Source: Acidocella sp. (GTDB lineage: Bacteria > Pseudomonadota > Alphaproteobacteria > Acetobacterales > Acetobacteraceae). From it: a DNA stretch of 59,485 nucleotides. The stretch lies in assembly GCA_029077825.1 (NCBI GenBank), contig JAQNCT010000012.1:1-59485 (forward strand), in the 5' to 3' direction. Shown one piece after another: positions 18,147-28,566 of the stretch. The notes beneath the pieces were generated by a model. The model made no database searches and had not been told where the DNA came from. It worked only from the letters and a program-made list of their open reading frames with translations. Made by a program: the position numbers and the translations under genes. How positions within the stretch are numbered: the stretch's first letter is position 1; the number at the start of each line of letters is the position of its first letter.

Positions 18147-18878
18147 ATGCCGGGCAACCGGCTTGATCTGCTCGGCATCAATTTCAATAACCTCACACTC
18201 CCTGCCGTCATCGATGAATTAATCCAGCGTCCGCGCGCGCGGCGTTTCACTTACATCGTCACCCCCAATGCCGATCACATCGCACGGTTGCAGCGTCAGC
18301 CAGGGTTGCGGCTGGTGTATGATGCCGCTTGGCTGCGTGTGCTGGATTCAAAATTCATCTGGCATGCCGCCCGTGCACTGCGCCAACCGGTGCCGCAGGT
18401 TACCACCGGCGCGGACATCACCGCCGCCTTATTATCTAACCTCGCCGCGCAGACCATCGCCGTTATCGGCATGTCGCCAGTGTCATTGCAGGCTTTGCAA
18501 TCGCGCTACCCGCATCTGACCATCGCTCACCACGCGCCGCCGCAAAATCTGCTGAACGATCAACTCGGCTTTTGCCGCGCCCGCGATTTTGCGGTGAGCA
18601 CCAATGCCCGCTTCACTTTCATAGCACTCGGCTCGCCGCTGCAGGAATTATTGGCCTACGCCATCGCCTGCCAGCCGAACGCTCTGGGGATAGGGTTATG
18701 CATAGGCTCCGCCTTGGAATTCTGTGCCGGCACTGAACCGCGCGCTCCTGCCTGGATGCGCGATAACGGCCTGGAATGGCTGCACCGGCTGGCCCGCAAC
18801 CCACGCCGCCTGGTGCGGCGCTATCTTATCGACGACCCGCCGGTATTACTGGCCCTGCTCAGGCAAACATGCCGTTGA
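18147..18878 (+). CDS. WecG/TagA/CpsF family glycosyltransferase
   Basis: Transfers a sugar, typically N-acetylmannosamine or its acid, to a lipid-linked sugar early in polysaccharide assembly, at the cytoplasmic face of the membrane. The 243-residue product carries the family patterns: VTPNADHIARLQ (about 38-49), VLDSKFIWHAARAL (about 66-79), the GADITAALL block (about 91-99) and a C-terminal region with GIGLCIGSALEFCAGTEPRA (about 180-199) and NGLEWLHRLARNPRRL. Length matches the family. The last 20 bases overlap the convergent hydrolase gene. Confidence 0.87.
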   Translation: MPGNRLDLLGINFNNLTLPAVIDELIQRPRARRFTYIVTPNADHIARLQRQPGLRLVYDAAWLRVLDSKFIWHAARALRQPVPQVTTGADITAALLSNLAAQTIAVIGMSPVSLQALQSRYPHLTIAHHAPPQNLLNDQLGFCRARDFAVSTNARFTFIALGSPLQELLAYAIACQPNALGIGLCIGSALEFCAGTEPRAPAWMRDNGLEWLHRLARNPRRLVRRYLIDDPPVLLALLRQTCR

Positions 18879-19860
18879 TAGTATCCAAATCGATATCCTC
18901 CAGCATTGCTGGCTGCCACTTCGGTGCACGGTCCTTATCCACCACCACCGCCCGCACCCCTTCAAAAAACTCAGGATGCAACGTGACTTTTTTCACCAGC
19001 CGCAATTCCGCCGCCAGGCACTGCCGCAATGTGCGATGCGCCCCATCCGCCACAATCTTGAACGACCAATTGATCGATGACGGCGACAAAGCCCGTAACG
19101 TTGCCAGCGTTTCATGAGCAAACTCACCGCCATCTTGTTCCAAAGCTGCGATAATTTCAGCCACGCTCGGCTTTGAGAATGCCGCGTTGATCAACGCCAT
19201 ATGCGGCGCCAGCGTGAAAGCGGGCAGGGGCTCGGCGAACCCAGCAATCACCGCCACCCCATCCGCCACGATCGCATCGGCCAGCGCAGGCAACCGCGCC
19301 CGGCTGACAAAATGCGTGGCCAACCCGGCATGCACCGCATCGGCACCCAAAATCCGCGTGCCGGTGAGTGCTAAAAACATCCCCAATGCTCCCGGCATCC
19401 GGGGCAGCAGATAGGTTGCGCCAATATCCGGAAACAACGCAATCGCGGTCTCCGGCATCGCAAACATCGCATGCTCACTCGCCACCCGATGACTGCCGTG
19501 CACTGAAATACCAATGCCGCCACCCAGACAAATTCCATCTATCAGCGCCACATATGGCTTGGGATATTCCGCAATCGTCTGGTTCATCCGGTACTCGGCC
19601 TCAAAAAAAGCCGCGATTGGCGCGGTCTCCCCGGCCATCCCCTGCGCCCTGATCGCCCGCACATCCCCGCCGGCGCAAAACGCCTTCTCGCCGGTAGCAT
19701 CCACCAGCACGGCGTGAACCTCCGCCATCCCGCGAAATGTCTCGAGGGCTGCCTCTACCTGCTCCACCATTCCCAAATCCAGGGCGTTCAGCGCTTTCGG
19801 CCGGTTTAGCCTTATCCGCCCGACGCGGCCTTCAACCCAGACGTTCACTGTCATATCCAT
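18859..19860 (-). CDS. 3-hydroxyisobutyryl-CoA hydrolase-like crotonase (ECH_2)
   Basis: Crotonase-fold enzyme, probably hydrolysing 3-hydroxyisobutyryl-CoA in valine breakdown. The 333-residue product has the oxyanion-hole patch EKAFCAGGDVRAI (about 58-70), GICLGGGIGIS (about 108-118) and the hydrolase-type block ETAIALFPDIGATYLLPR (about 137-154), which separates this group from simple enoyl-CoA hydratases. The C-terminal extension present in ECH_2 proteins is intact. Of three nearby ATGs I chose 19860, because the GAGG of the leader lies about 8 bases upstream; 19866 would leave only 2 bases. An enoyl-CoA hydratase of unknown substrate remains possible. Confidence 0.8.
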   Translation of the reverse strand: MDMTVNVWVEGRVGRIRLNRPKALNALDLGMVEQVEAALETFRGMAEVHAVLVDATGEKAFCAGGDVRAIRAQGMAGETAPIAAFFEAEYRMNQTIAEYPKPYVALIDGICLGGGIGISVHGSHRVASEHAMFAMPETAIALFPDIGATYLLPRMPGALGMFLALTGTRILGADAVHAGLATHFVSRARLPALADAIVADGVAVIAGFAEPLPAFTLAPHMALINAAFSKPSVAEIIAALEQDGGEFAHETLATLRALSPSSINWSFKIVADGAHRTLRQCLAAELRLVKKVTLHPEFFEGVRAVVVDKDRAPKWQPAMLEDIDLDTINGMFA

Positions 19861-19921
19861 ATGCATTTCCTCACAATTTTAACTTTGACGCGACGGCGTA
19901 AGCTGTGCGAACTTTTCTGCC

Positions 19922-20203
19922 ATGCTCGAGGCCGCCCGCCAACCGCCCGCCGATTCCGCCCTTTGGGCGGTGGTCGCCATTTTGGGCAAAGTCATCCGCA
20001 TCGCCGAAATTTACCCAAGCCGCGCCGCCGCCCTGGCTGACCAAGCTTGGCGCGAAGCCCAGGTGCGCGCTTATGCCGGGTTTCTGGAACGCTCATCCCA
20101 ACCTTTTCCGCGCTATGCGGTAAAACCGATCCGCCGGACTGATTTACCGCGCCGCTGGAAACCGCTCCCCGCCCTCGGCTTCCTGCGCGATCAGATGTTT
20201 TAA
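19922..20203 (+). CDS. Hypothetical small protein
   Basis: A 93-residue basic protein that I do not recognise. It has a hydrophobic helix (about 14-26, [13 protein letters not shown]), then an Ala/Arg-rich helix and a basic, Pro-rich tail. Codon third positions are G/C-rich like those of neighbouring genes, unlike the overlapping frame starting at 19905, so this frame is preferred. It is divergent from the hydrolase gene (61 bases between starts) and 29 bases upstream of fumC, with which it may be co-transcribed. Confidence 0.45.
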   Translation: MLEAARQPPADSALWAVVAILGKVIRIAEIYPSRAAALADQAWREAQVRAYAGFLERSSQPFPRYAVKPIRRTDLPRRWKPLPALGFLRDQMF

Positions 20204-20232
20204 TTTTTTGCGTAACACCCCACTTAAGGGCA

Positions 20233-21633
20233 ATGAGAACACGCATCGAACATGACGCCCTCGGCGACGTCGAAGTCCCCGCTAATAAACTCTGGGGTGC
20301 CCAGACCGAGCGCAGCCGCCATAATTTCCCCATCGGCGTAGCGCGCTATGTGTGGGGCAGGGAGGTCATTCGGGGGTTTGGAATCCTTAAAAAAGCCTGC
20401 GCCCGCGCTAATCTGGCGCTTGGCCAACTCTCCGAGGAAAAAACCGGCCTCATCGTGCAGGCTGCGCAGGAAGTGATCGACGGAAAATGGGACGATGAAT
20501 TCCCGCTGGTGGTCTTTCAAACCGGCTCTGGCACGCAATCCAACATGAACGCCAACGAGGTCATCGCCAACCGCGCCATTCAAATCGCCGGCGGCGTGGT
20601 TGGCTCCAAAAACCCCATCAACCCCAACGATGATGTCAACCACGGCCAATCTTCTAACGACACATTTCCCGCAGTGATGCACATCGCCGCCGTCGAGGTG
20701 ATCGAAACCCGCCTGCTCCCCGCCGTTGCTCGCCTCGCGCAAATCTTCCGCAACCAGACCATTGAATTTGGCGATGTGGTGATGACCGGCCGCACCCATC
20801 TGCAAGACGCTACCCCTATCACGCTTGGTCAGGTCATTTCCGGCTGGGAGGCACAGTTGCTGGCGGCATCAACTTGCATCAAAAACGCGCTGCCTGGCCT
20901 CTATGAACTGGCCATCGGCGGCACCGCGGTCGGCACTGGCTTGAACGCCCACCCAAATTTCGGCGCCACAGTCGCGCAACTCGTCGCCATCGAAACCGGC
21001 AAACCATTCATCACTGCCCCGAATAAATTCGCCGCCCTCTCAGCGCACGACGCGATCGTCACCGCCTCCGCCGTACTTCGTACTTTGGCAGGTGCCGCGA
21101 TGAAGATTGCCAACGATGTCCGCTGGTACGCGTCTGGCCCGCGCACCGGCATCGGTGAAATCACCATCCCGGAAAATGAACCCGGCTCATCTATCATGCC
21201 CGGCAAAATCAACCCCACCCAGTGCGAGGCGCTAACCATGGTGGCGGTGCAGGTATTTGGCAACGACGCCGCTGTGGCCTTCGGCGGTTCCCAAGGCAAC
21301 TTCCAACTCAACGTGTTTAAACCAGTGATGCTCTCGAACCTGCTGGATTCTGCCAACCTGTTATCTGACGCGTTGGATGCATTCTCCACCCACTGCGCCA
21401 GCGGCATCGAACCAAATCTGCCGCGCATCGCGGCCCATCTCGTTGACAACCTGATGCTGGTAACCGCTCTAAACCCCCACATTGGTTACGAAGCCGCCGC
21501 CAAAACCGCCTTGCTGGCCCACCGCGAAAATCTAACACTGCGTGACGCCGCCTTAAAACTAGGCGTCGCCACTGAGGAACAATTCAACGAATGGATAAGC
21601 CCCGAAGACATGACACGGCCACTAAGGATTTAA
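20233..21633 (+). CDS. fumC: Class II fumarate hydratase
   Basis: Iron-independent, tetrameric fumarase converting fumarate and L-malate in the TCA cycle. The 466-residue length is standard. Visible motifs include the N-terminal [18 protein letters not shown] (about 8-25), substrate-binding [13 protein letters not shown] (about 99-111), [16 protein letters not shown] (about 183-198) and the superfamily signature [15 protein letters not shown] (about 318-332) containing the catalytic serine loop. A gene of the repeat family follows in the gap to the convergent CoxL-type gene. Class II fumarases tolerate oxygen and iron shortage, in keeping with an aerobe. Confidence 0.96.
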   Translation: MRTRIEHDALGDVEVPANKLWGAQTERSRHNFPIGVARYVWGREVIRGFGILKKACARANLALGQLSEEKTGLIVQAAQEVIDGKWDDEFPLVVFQTGSGTQSNMNANEVIANRAIQIAGGVVGSKNPINPNDDVNHGQSSNDTFPAVMHIAAVEVIETRLLPAVARLAQIFRNQTIEFGDVVMTGRTHLQDATPITLGQVISGWEAQLLAASTCIKNALPGLYELAIGGTAVGTGLNAHPNFGATVAQLVAIETGKPFITAPNKFAALSAHDAIVTASAVLRTLAGAAMKIANDVRWYASGPRTGIGEITIPENEPGSSIMPGKINPTQCEALTMVAVQVFGNDAAVAFGGSQGNFQLNVFKPVMLSNLLDSANLLSDALDAFSTHCASGIEPNLPRIAAHLVDNLMLVTALNPHIGYEAAAKTALLAHRENLTLRDAALKLGVATEEQFNEWISPEDMTRPLRI

Positions 21634-21670
21634 CCCAGAACCCCTCATTACGAGCCAACAGCGACGCATC

Positions 21671-21719
21671 ACGTCATTCTAATAACACATTCCCACGTCA
21701 TTCCCGCGAAGGCGGGAAT
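21671..21719. repeat. REP-like palindromic repeat between convergent genes (copy 1)
   Basis: Contains ATTCCCGC (21700-21707), a GAAG loop and GCGGGAAT (21712-21719), preceded by a partial unit (ACGTCATTCT at 21671) and a second ACGTCATTCC start. The same core occurs at 30.6, 52.1 and 54.3 kb. It lies between the stops of fumC and the convergent CoxL-type gene and could end both transcripts. Confidence 0.75.
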
Positions 21720-21767
21720 CTTATTACTTCATCATGGCCGTAAAAACGACCATCCTAACGTTAAGCT

Positions 21768-24062
21768 TTAGGCCGCCTTCGCCAAATGAATGGCCTCCCA
21801 AACTCGCTCCGGTGTCGCCGGCATATCAACTGTCCGCACACCATCCATTTTTAGCGCATCCACAATCGCATTCACCACCGCTGGCGGGCTACCCACAGCG
21901 CCGGCCTCGCCAGCGCCCTTCACCCCTAGCGGGTTGGTAGTGCAGGGGATTTCAATAAATTCCACTTCAATGTCTGGCAAATCATCAGCCCGCGGCACCG
22001 CATAGTCCATAAAGCTGCCCGCCACCAACTGCCCGGACTGCGAATCATATGAAACGCGTTCCATCAACGCTTGGCCAACACCTTGCGCCACACCGCCGTG
22101 CACTTGGCCGCGCACAATCATGGGGTTCACCGCCTTACCCACATCGTCAATCACCACGTATTTCACAATCGTTACCACCCCAGTCTCAGGGTCAATCTCC
22201 ACCTCCGCCACATGGCAGCCATTGGTAAAGGTGTGCGCATCAATTTTGGCAATCTCAGCGGTGTCCAATGCGCCCGGCTTCACTTGCGCCAATGTCATGA
22301 TATCAACCCCACGGTCGGTACCCACCACCGTGAATTTGCCGGCCACAAATTCAATATCCGCCACCGCTGCTTCCAGGTACTCCCCAGCCTCAGTCTTGCC
22401 CTTTTCAATCACGCTGGCAGCGGTAAGCAATATCGCCTGGCCTTCGGAATAAAGGCTGCGCGCCCCACCGGTGCCGCCGCCCATGGGAATGGTATCAGTA
22501 TCGCCCTGGCGAATGCGAATTTTGTCCCCATCAATCCCCAACTGGTCAACGGTCAACTGCACATAGGCTGTCTCATGCCCTTGCCCGGTGGATTGGGTGC
22601 CAACATACACATCCACAAACCCATCCCCAGCAAACTTAATCTCAGCCCGTTCAGTCGGCGCGCCACCTGTGGCTTCCAGATAATACGCCAAGCCAATACC
22701 ACGCCGCTTGCCGGCCTTGGCGGCCGCTGCCTGCCGGGCGGGAAACCCTGCCCAATCTGCTCGCGCCAGAGCAGCATTCATCACGCGTGCAAAATCGCCA
22801 GAATCATATGTCTGCTTCATCACCGTGGTATAAGGCATAGCTGATGGCGGCACGATATTGCGCATCCGCAGTTCAATCCTATCAATCCCCACCTCAGAGG
22901 CAGCGGTATCAATCAACCGTTCAACCAGATAATTACTCTCAGGCCGACCAGCGCCCCGGTAGGCATCCACTGGCACTGTGTTGGTAAAAGCACCCAAAAC
23001 ATTCAAATAAATCGCCTTAAAATCATAAATGCTCGCCAATACTTTGGCTCCCAGCATTGTGGGAATAAGCGGTGCGAAATTTGAATAATACGCCCCCATG
23101 TTCGCAATGGTACGAATGCGCATCGCAATGAATTTACCATCTTTATCCAGCGCTAATTCCGCCTTTGAGAGATGATCACGCCCATGCGTGTCTGATAAAA
23201 ATGCTTCCGAGCGTTCTGATGCCCAGCGCACCGGGCACCCTAATTTGCGTGCCGCATAGCAAACCAGCACCTGTTCAGCATATAAAAACAACTTCATGCC
23301 AAACCCGCCGCCCACATCCGGCGTAATCACCCGAAAAGCTTGTGGCTCAACCTTAAAAATAGCTTCCGCCAGCATGTTGCGAATTCCCCATCCGCCCTGG
23401 GTGTTGGTGGTCAGCGTCCAACGGTCATCCTCATAAACCGCGAGGGCCGCCCGCGCTTCCATCGAGGCCACCACAATCCGGTTATTCACCAGATTCAGCT
23501 TGGTTACATGATGGGCTTCGGCAAACAACGCATCCACCTCGTCTTTGTTGCCAAAGTCCCAGTCGAACGCGGTGTTGTTCGGCGCCTGCGCCCACAGCTG
23601 TGGTGCCGCCGGGTCAAGCGCTTCGGCCAGTTCGGTGATCGAGGTCACCGCGTCATAGTCAATCACCACCAATTCAGCAGCATCGCGCGCGGTTTGGATA
23701 GTGTCAGCCACAATAAATGCCACCGGGTCGCCCACATGGCGGACCATATCCACTGCCAGCACCGGGTGCGGCACACTGGCACGCGGTGAGCCATCGCGAT
23801 TCTTAAGCGGGATATTGCATGGCAACCCGCCAATTCCATCAGCGGCCAAATCCGCCCCGGTATAAACCGCCGCAACACCTGGCAACGCCCGCGCCGCCGC
23901 GGCATCCACCTTTACAATTTGCGCCGCCGCATAGCCGCTGCGCAACACGTAGCCAAACAATGCATTGGGCGAGGCCACATCATCGGTATATCGCCCGTGA
24001 CCGAGCAAAAGCCTGGGGTCCTCAACCCGGCGTACCGGCTGTGCCATACCAAATTTTGTCAT
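21768..24062 (-). CDS. Form II CoxL-like molybdopterin-binding subunit (xanthine oxidase family)
   Basis: Large catalytic subunit of a molybdenum hydroxylase. The 764-residue product has an aldehyde oxidase/xanthine dehydrogenase a/b hammerhead domain (about 15-135) and a molybdopterin-binding domain (about 145-750) with DVGGGFGMKLFLYAEQ near residue 250. The active-site loop reads AYRGAGR (about 367-373), which marks form II; true CO dehydrogenases (form I) have AYRCSFR with the Cu-binding Cys. The catalytic Glu is present in GVKGAGEAGAVG (about 719). CO oxidation is therefore unlikely; the substrate is unknown. The medium (FAD) and small (2Fe-2S) subunits are not adjacent. ATG 24062 is chosen because AGGAG lies 6 bases upstream. 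Confidence 0.88.
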   Translation of the reverse strand: MTKFGMAQPVRRVEDPRLLLGHGRYTDDVASPNALFGYVLRSGYAAAQIVKVDAAAARALPGVAAVYTGADLAADGIGGLPCNIPLKNRDGSPRASVPHPVLAVDMVRHVGDPVAFIVADTIQTARDAAELVVIDYDAVTSITELAEALDPAAPQLWAQAPNNTAFDWDFGNKDEVDALFAEAHHVTKLNLVNNRIVVASMEARAALAVYEDDRWTLTTNTQGGWGIRNMLAEAIFKVEPQAFRVITPDVGGGFGMKLFLYAEQVLVCYAARKLGCPVRWASERSEAFLSDTHGRDHLSKAELALDKDGKFIAMRIRTIANMGAYYSNFAPLIPTMLGAKVLASIYDFKAIYLNVLGAFTNTVPVDAYRGAGRPESNYLVERLIDTAASEVGIDRIELRMRNIVPPSAMPYTTVMKQTYDSGDFARVMNAALARADWAGFPARQAAAAKAGKRRGIGLAYYLEATGGAPTERAEIKFAGDGFVDVYVGTQSTGQGHETAYVQLTVDQLGIDGDKIRIRQGDTDTIPMGGGTGGARSLYSEGQAILLTAASVIEKGKTEAGEYLEAAVADIEFVAGKFTVVGTDRGVDIMTLAQVKPGALDTAEIAKIDAHTFTNGCHVAEVEIDPETGVVTIVKYVVIDDVGKAVNPMIVRGQVHGGVAQGVGQALMERVSYDSQSGQLVAGSFMDYAVPRADDLPDIEVEFIEIPCTTNPLGVKGAGEAGAVGSPPAVVNAIVDALKMDGVRTVDMPATPERVWEAIHLAKAA

Positions 24063-24120
24063 TCCCATGCTCCTGCTGTGCGTTGTACCGATATATGGGA
24101 ATGAACCTGAAAAAGTAAGG

Positions 24121-27100
24121 CTAATCCGGCTTTTGGCGCGGTTTAAAATACCGTTCACTAATCGTCTGAAACACCGCGTAAAGCAGCGGAATTATAAAAA
24201 TCCCAATCACGCTGGCGGCAATCATCCCAAAAAATACCGGTGTGCCCAATGACCTGCGGCTGATTTGCGCCGCCCCCGTGGCCACCACCAACGGCAACAG
24301 GCCAAACACAAAGGCAATCGAAGTCATCATCACGGCTCTGAACCGCATTCTAGCCCCTGCTTCGGCAGCTTCCAGAATCGGCACGCCCTCTTCGCGGCGG
24401 TCCTTGGCGAACTCCACAATCAGGATGCCGTTTTTCGCCGCCAGCGCAATCAGCGTCACCATGCCGATCTGCGCGTACAGATTCACATTAAGCCCGCATA
24501 GAGAAACCCCCAGCATCGCGCCGAACACCCCCACCACCACCGAGAGCAGCACTGGAATTGGAATAATCCAACTCTCATAAAGTGCTACCAGAAACAGGTA
24601 AGCGAACAGCAGCGAAAGTCCCAAAATCGGCCCCGTCTGTCCGGTTGCCGAAAGCTCCTGGTATGCGGTGCCTGTCCACTCATAGGCAAAACCAGCTGGC
24701 AGTGTGTGGGCTGAAACATCTGCCATCGCGGTCAGTGAATCTCCCGAGGAGACATTAGGCCCCGGCGTGCCGATGATCGGTATCGCTTCCACGTCGTTGT
24801 AACGCGAGATAATCTGCGGCTCCAAAATGGTACTTATTGTCGCCAATGATCGCATCGGAATCATCGCGCCGGATTGGCTGCGCACATAGCTTTGGAAAAT
24901 CGCATCCGGTGTATCGCGGTTGGAGGCCACCCCCTCGATGTTAACCTGCCAGATTCGCCCATACAAATTAAACTGGTTAACAAAATAGCCGCCCAGCGTG
25001 GCCTGCAAGGTGGTAAATATATCATTTATGTTCACGCCCAGAGCTTCCGCCTTGGTGCGGTCAATTTTCAAATAAATAGCAGGGTTTTTGGCATTAAAGG
25101 TTGAGAACACATGGCTCAGGCGCTTATCCTGGTTGGCGTTCACCAACAGCCCATCCAGCACGCTTTGAAACTGCGTCTGCGAGGCGCCTTGAGTATTCTC
25201 CAGCTCATATTGGAACCCGCCATTGGTTGAAAGCCCAATAATAGGTGGCAAATTGAATGCCACCAACTGCGCGCTTTGTAATTGGCTGCCGATTGCAAAA
25301 ACATGCTTGATAGCTTGGTCAACCCCATTGGCAATACCGGGACGGTCCGAAAACGGTTTCAGCCGCACCACCAAAAATGCAGCGTTTGACTCTGTCGTGC
25401 CATCCAGAAGCGAAAACCCGATGATCGAAATAACCTGCTGCACCTGCGGTAATTTGCGCACCTCGTCAGTTAAATGGTTAGCCACCACTTCGGTGCGATT
25501 CACTGAAGCGCCAGGCGGTAAGGTTACTTGCGCAAAAAATGCCCCTTGGTCCTCAGTTGGCAAAAACCCACCAGGCGTGATGTAGGCGATAACACCAGCA
25601 CCCAGGGCAAACACCAGAATTACCACCAACCCGATCCAGGATTTACGCAGCATCCGCTTGACCACATTGGAGTAGCCATCGCGCGTGCGATCAATGCCGT
25701 TTAAAATTCGCCCCAAAACTCCACGCCGCGCATGTTGTGGTTTAATCAACAATGCGCACAATGCAGGTGAAAGCGTCAACGCGTTCACCGCCGATATCAA
25801 CATCGCCACACTCACTGTGAATGCAAACTGCTGAAACAGCAGCCCTGACAGCCCAGGGATAAACGCAATGGGCACAAACACTGAAAGCAGTACCAGCGAA
25901 ATTGCGATAATCGGTGCGGTAATCTGCGTCATCGCCAGCTTGGTGGCCGCATTGGCGCTCATCTCCGGGTATGTTGCCATTACCCGCTCAACATTTTCCA
26001 CCACCACGATGGCATCATCCACCACAATGCCAGTCGCCACCACCAAAGCCAGCAATGTCACGGTGTTGGCTGAAAACCCAAACGCCAGCATAAACCCAAA
26101 CGCGCCGATCAGCGCAATCGGCACCACCACCATCGGCACAATGGTTGCCCGCCAGTCGCCGAGGAACAAAAACACCACCAGCACCACCAGCGCAAAGGCT
26201 TCTGCCAGTGTGGTCTCAACCTCATGAATAGTATCCAGCACAAATACCGAAGTGTCATATACCGTTGAAATCAGCAGTGTCGGCGGCGCTTGCTTTTGCA
26301 ACACCGCAATCTCTTTCTGAACCGCCGCCGAGGTGCTCACCGCATTGGCGCCGGGTGCCAAATAAATCCCCATCGCCAGACCGGCGTTATTATCAATCTT
26401 ATTAATCCGGTTCTGGGTCTGCGCCCCCAGCACCACGGTCGCCACATCCTTCAGCCGTAATAACGACCCATCCGGATTGGACCGGATCACGATATTGCCA
26501 AATTGCTCCGGCGTGGATAGCCGCCCTTGCGTCTCCACGGTCATCTGCATCTGTTGGTCATTGGCATCCGGCGGCATCCCAATCGCCCCAACCGGCGCCT
26601 GGATATTCTGCTGCTGCAACGCCGTGATAATATCCCCTGGCGTTAGCCCTAATTGGGTCAGCCGGTTGTTATTATAATTAATCCGCATCGAGTAATTTTG
26701 CGCACCAAACAAAAACGCCTGGCCCACGCCGGGTACGCGCGAAATCGGGTCAAGCAAATTGATCGTCGCATAATTAGAAATTTGGAGCGGCGTTAATTTA
26801 TTGCCGGGGCTTGATACAAACAAAAACGCCAGCACGGCGGCTGAGCGTTTGCGAACTGTTATCCCTTCCTGCTGCACCTGGGTGGGCAATTGCGATGTCG
26901 CCTGCTGCACCGCATTGGTCACGTTCACCGTATCAATGTCCGGGTTTGACCCTACCCGGAAGGTCACTGTCAGCGCGTAGCTGCCGTCGTTGGCGCTGGT
27001 TGATGACATATAAATTTCATCATTAATCCCGTTCACCGCCTCCTCAATCGGCTCGGCCACAGTGTCTTCCACCACCTTCGCCGAAGCGCCCGGGTACGTC

Positions 27101-27243
27101 ACGGTCACCTGCACCTGCGGTGGCACGATCGAGGGAAACTGTGCCACCGGTATCCGCGTCAGCGCGATCCCCCCAGCCAGCGTAATCACCATTGCGATCA
27201 CGATCGCAAAGCGCGGCCGATCAATAAAAAATGCTGAAAACAT
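24121..27243 (-). CDS. RND multidrug efflux permease (HAE1/AcrB family)
   Basis: Proton-driven inner-membrane trimeric pump of hydrophobic drugs or toxins. The 1040-residue product shows the two-fold AcrB layout: membrane segment 1 (about 12-30), a large periplasmic loop, segments 2-6 (about 340-490), a second loop and the final segments (about 860-1030). The proton-relay aspartate pair lies in [16 protein letters not shown] (about residues 409-410), and the family N-terminus FFIDRPRFA is present. Four bases separate it from the adaptor gene upstream, so they form one operon. No outer-membrane factor is adjacent; the pump must recruit one encoded elsewhere. Confidence 0.94.
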   Translation of the reverse strand: MFSAFFIDRPRFAIVIAMVITLAGGIALTRIPVAQFPSIVPPQVQVTVTYPGASAKVVEDTVAEPIEEAVNGINDEIYMSSTSANDGSYALTVTFRVGSNPDIDTVNVTNAVQQATSQLPTQVQQEGITVRKRSAAVLAFLFVSSPGNKLTPLQISNYATINLLDPISRVPGVGQAFLFGAQNYSMRINYNNNRLTQLGLTPGDIITALQQQNIQAPVGAIGMPPDANDQQMQMTVETQGRLSTPEQFGNIVIRSNPDGSLLRLKDVATVVLGAQTQNRINKIDNNAGLAMGIYLAPGANAVSTSAAVQKEIAVLQKQAPPTLLISTVYDTSVFVLDTIHEVETTLAEAFALVVLVVFLFLGDWRATIVPMVVVPIALIGAFGFMLAFGFSANTVTLLALVVATGIVVDDAIVVVENVERVMATYPEMSANAATKLAMTQITAPIIAISLVLLSVFVPIAFIPGLSGLLFQQFAFTVSVAMLISAVNALTLSPALCALLIKPQHARRGVLGRILNGIDRTRDGYSNVVKRMLRKSWIGLVVILVFALGAGVIAYITPGGFLPTEDQGAFFAQVTLPPGASVNRTEVVANHLTDEVRKLPQVQQVISIIGFSLLDGTTESNAAFLVVRLKPFSDRPGIANGVDQAIKHVFAIGSQLQSAQLVAFNLPPIIGLSTNGGFQYELENTQGASQTQFQSVLDGLLVNANQDKRLSHVFSTFNAKNPAIYLKIDRTKAEALGVNINDIFTTLQATLGGYFVNQFNLYGRIWQVNIEGVASNRDTPDAIFQSYVRSQSGAMIPMRSLATISTILEPQIISRYNDVEAIPIIGTPGPNVSSGDSLTAMADVSAHTLPAGFAYEWTGTAYQELSATGQTGPILGLSLLFAYLFLVALYESWIIPIPVLLSVVVGVFGAMLGVSLCGLNVNLYAQIGMVTLIALAAKNGILIVEFAKDRREEGVPILEAAEAGARMRFRAVMMTSIAFVFGLLPLVVATGAAQISRRSLGTPVFFGMIAASVIGIFIIPLLYAVFQTISERYFKPRQKPD

Positions 27244-27247
27244 GAGC

Positions 27248-28390
27248 CTATTTCGCCAGCTTCGGGTTCACGATGATGCCCGGATGAACCCGCTGGATGC
27301 CATCCACAATCACCCGGTCTCCCGCGATCAGCCCCTTAACAATTTGTACGCTATCATTGGTATTGGTGCCCAGCACCACCGTCTGTCGGATAACCTTATT
27401 ATCACCGCCTACCTTCAGCACGTAATCACCAAGCTGGTCGGTAATTACAGCATCGCGCGGCACCACAATCTGGTTCTGTGGGTTGCGGCTGCGCAAAATC
27501 ACCGTGATAAACTCACCCGAGGTCAACTCTCTCGCCGCACCAGGCACATTGCCGGCACCAGGCAGCCGTGGGTTCGCAATCGTGCCCCGCCAGTTCAGCG
27601 TATCGGTGGTGGCGGTGATCTGATTATTAATGAAATCAATTCTGCCGGTCTGCCCATACATCCGCCCGTCCGGCAGTTGCACCAATAAATTTATGCCACT
27701 CAGCTCGTTTTGCGCCAGTGCCATGGCACGATATTTAAGCGCATCTACCACCGGCAGGGCAAAGGTCACATAAACCGGGTTCTCGCTCACAATGGTATCC
27801 AGCACGCCGCTGGTTGGGCCCACCACATTGCCCACATTCACTGAGGTTGCGCCGATTTGCCCATCCAGCGGTGCGTGGATTTCAGTGTAGCTCAAATTAA
27901 TCTGCGCCGTTTGCAGTTGCGCCTTGGCGGCATCAATCTGCGCCTTGTCACTCAGCGCCGTCGCCTTCGCTGCGTCCACGCTTGATTGCTGGCCCGCCGG
28001 TGTGTGCAACAGCGCCTCGGCCCGCTGCAAGGTCACATTGGCATTCTGCGACTGCGCGATTGCTGCTTCAACCTGCGCTTGTGCCTGCGCCACGGCCGCC
28101 TGATACGGGGCTTGCTCAATCACATACAGCAACTGTCCGGCTTTCACGTCGTCGCCATCTTTGAAATTCTGGGATTCCAAATATCCGGTGACCCGCGCAT
28201 TCAATTGCACGATATCAGTCGCCGCGATCCGCCCCACATATGACTGCTGAGCATATACTGGCTGCTCACTCACGCTCATCACCGATACGACTGGCGGCGG
28301 CGGATTGGCGTTCTGGGCCAAAGCAGGAGCACTCGACACCAGCAACCCTGGCAGAACCAATCCCACCAGACGGAAAGTTTTTTGAATCAT
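27248..28390 (-). CDS. RND efflux periplasmic adaptor (AcrA/MexA family)
   Basis: Membrane fusion protein linking the RND permease to an outer-membrane channel. The 380-residue product has a cleavable Sec signal (about 1-25, ending APALAQ) without a lipobox Cys. The lipoyl/barrel-sandwich half ([19 protein letters not shown]-type, about 75-93) follows, then a coiled-coil hairpin (about 95-170, Ala/Gln rich), the second lipoyl half ([18 protein letters not shown], about 172-189) and beta-barrel and membrane-proximal domains. First gene of the two-gene pump operon. A TATACT box lies about 15 bases before the start on this strand, but no matching -35 is obvious. Confidence 0.92.
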   Translation of the reverse strand: MIQKTFRLVGLVLPGLLVSSAPALAQNANPPPPVVSVMSVSEQPVYAQQSYVGRIAATDIVQLNARVTGYLESQNFKDGDDVKAGQLLYVIEQAPYQAAVAQAQAQVEAAIAQSQNANVTLQRAEALLHTPAGQQSSVDAAKATALSDKAQIDAAKAQLQTAQINLSYTEIHAPLDGQIGATSVNVGNVVGPTSGVLDTIVSENPVYVTFALPVVDALKYRAMALAQNELSGINLLVQLPDGRMYGQTGRIDFINNQITATTDTLNWRGTIANPRLPGAGNVPGAARELTSGEFITVILRSRNPQNQIVVPRDAVITDQLGDYVLKVGGDNKVIRQTVVLGTNTNDSVQIVKGLIAGDRVIVDGIQRVHPGIIVNPKLAK

Positions 28391-28566
28391 CCAGACCCCA
28401 AGTATATTTTTACACCAACGCCACGATTTTCTGATTCCGCAGTGCCATCGCGCCAGTCATTGCGGTAATATGGACCTCCACCGGGTTGGTCAATAAGTCT
28501 GCCATTATGTCAGCCCCGATGATTTGGCGGGTGGCCGGGCTGCGTTCAAACGACTAGAGCACGCCT

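Noticed and set aside
19905-20123. An alternative 72-codon frame overlapping the small gene before fumC
   Set aside because: The 19922-20203 frame has better third-position bias and runs further; both cannot easily be real.
21768-24062. Aerobic carbon monoxide dehydrogenase as the function of the CoxL-type gene
   Set aside because: The AYRGAGR active-site loop and missing coxM/coxS neighbours argue against true CO oxidation.
28410-28505. A 31-codon minus-strand frame upstream of the RND adaptor
   Set aside because: No convincing ribosome-binding site or similarity; it could be a leader peptide but nothing supports it.
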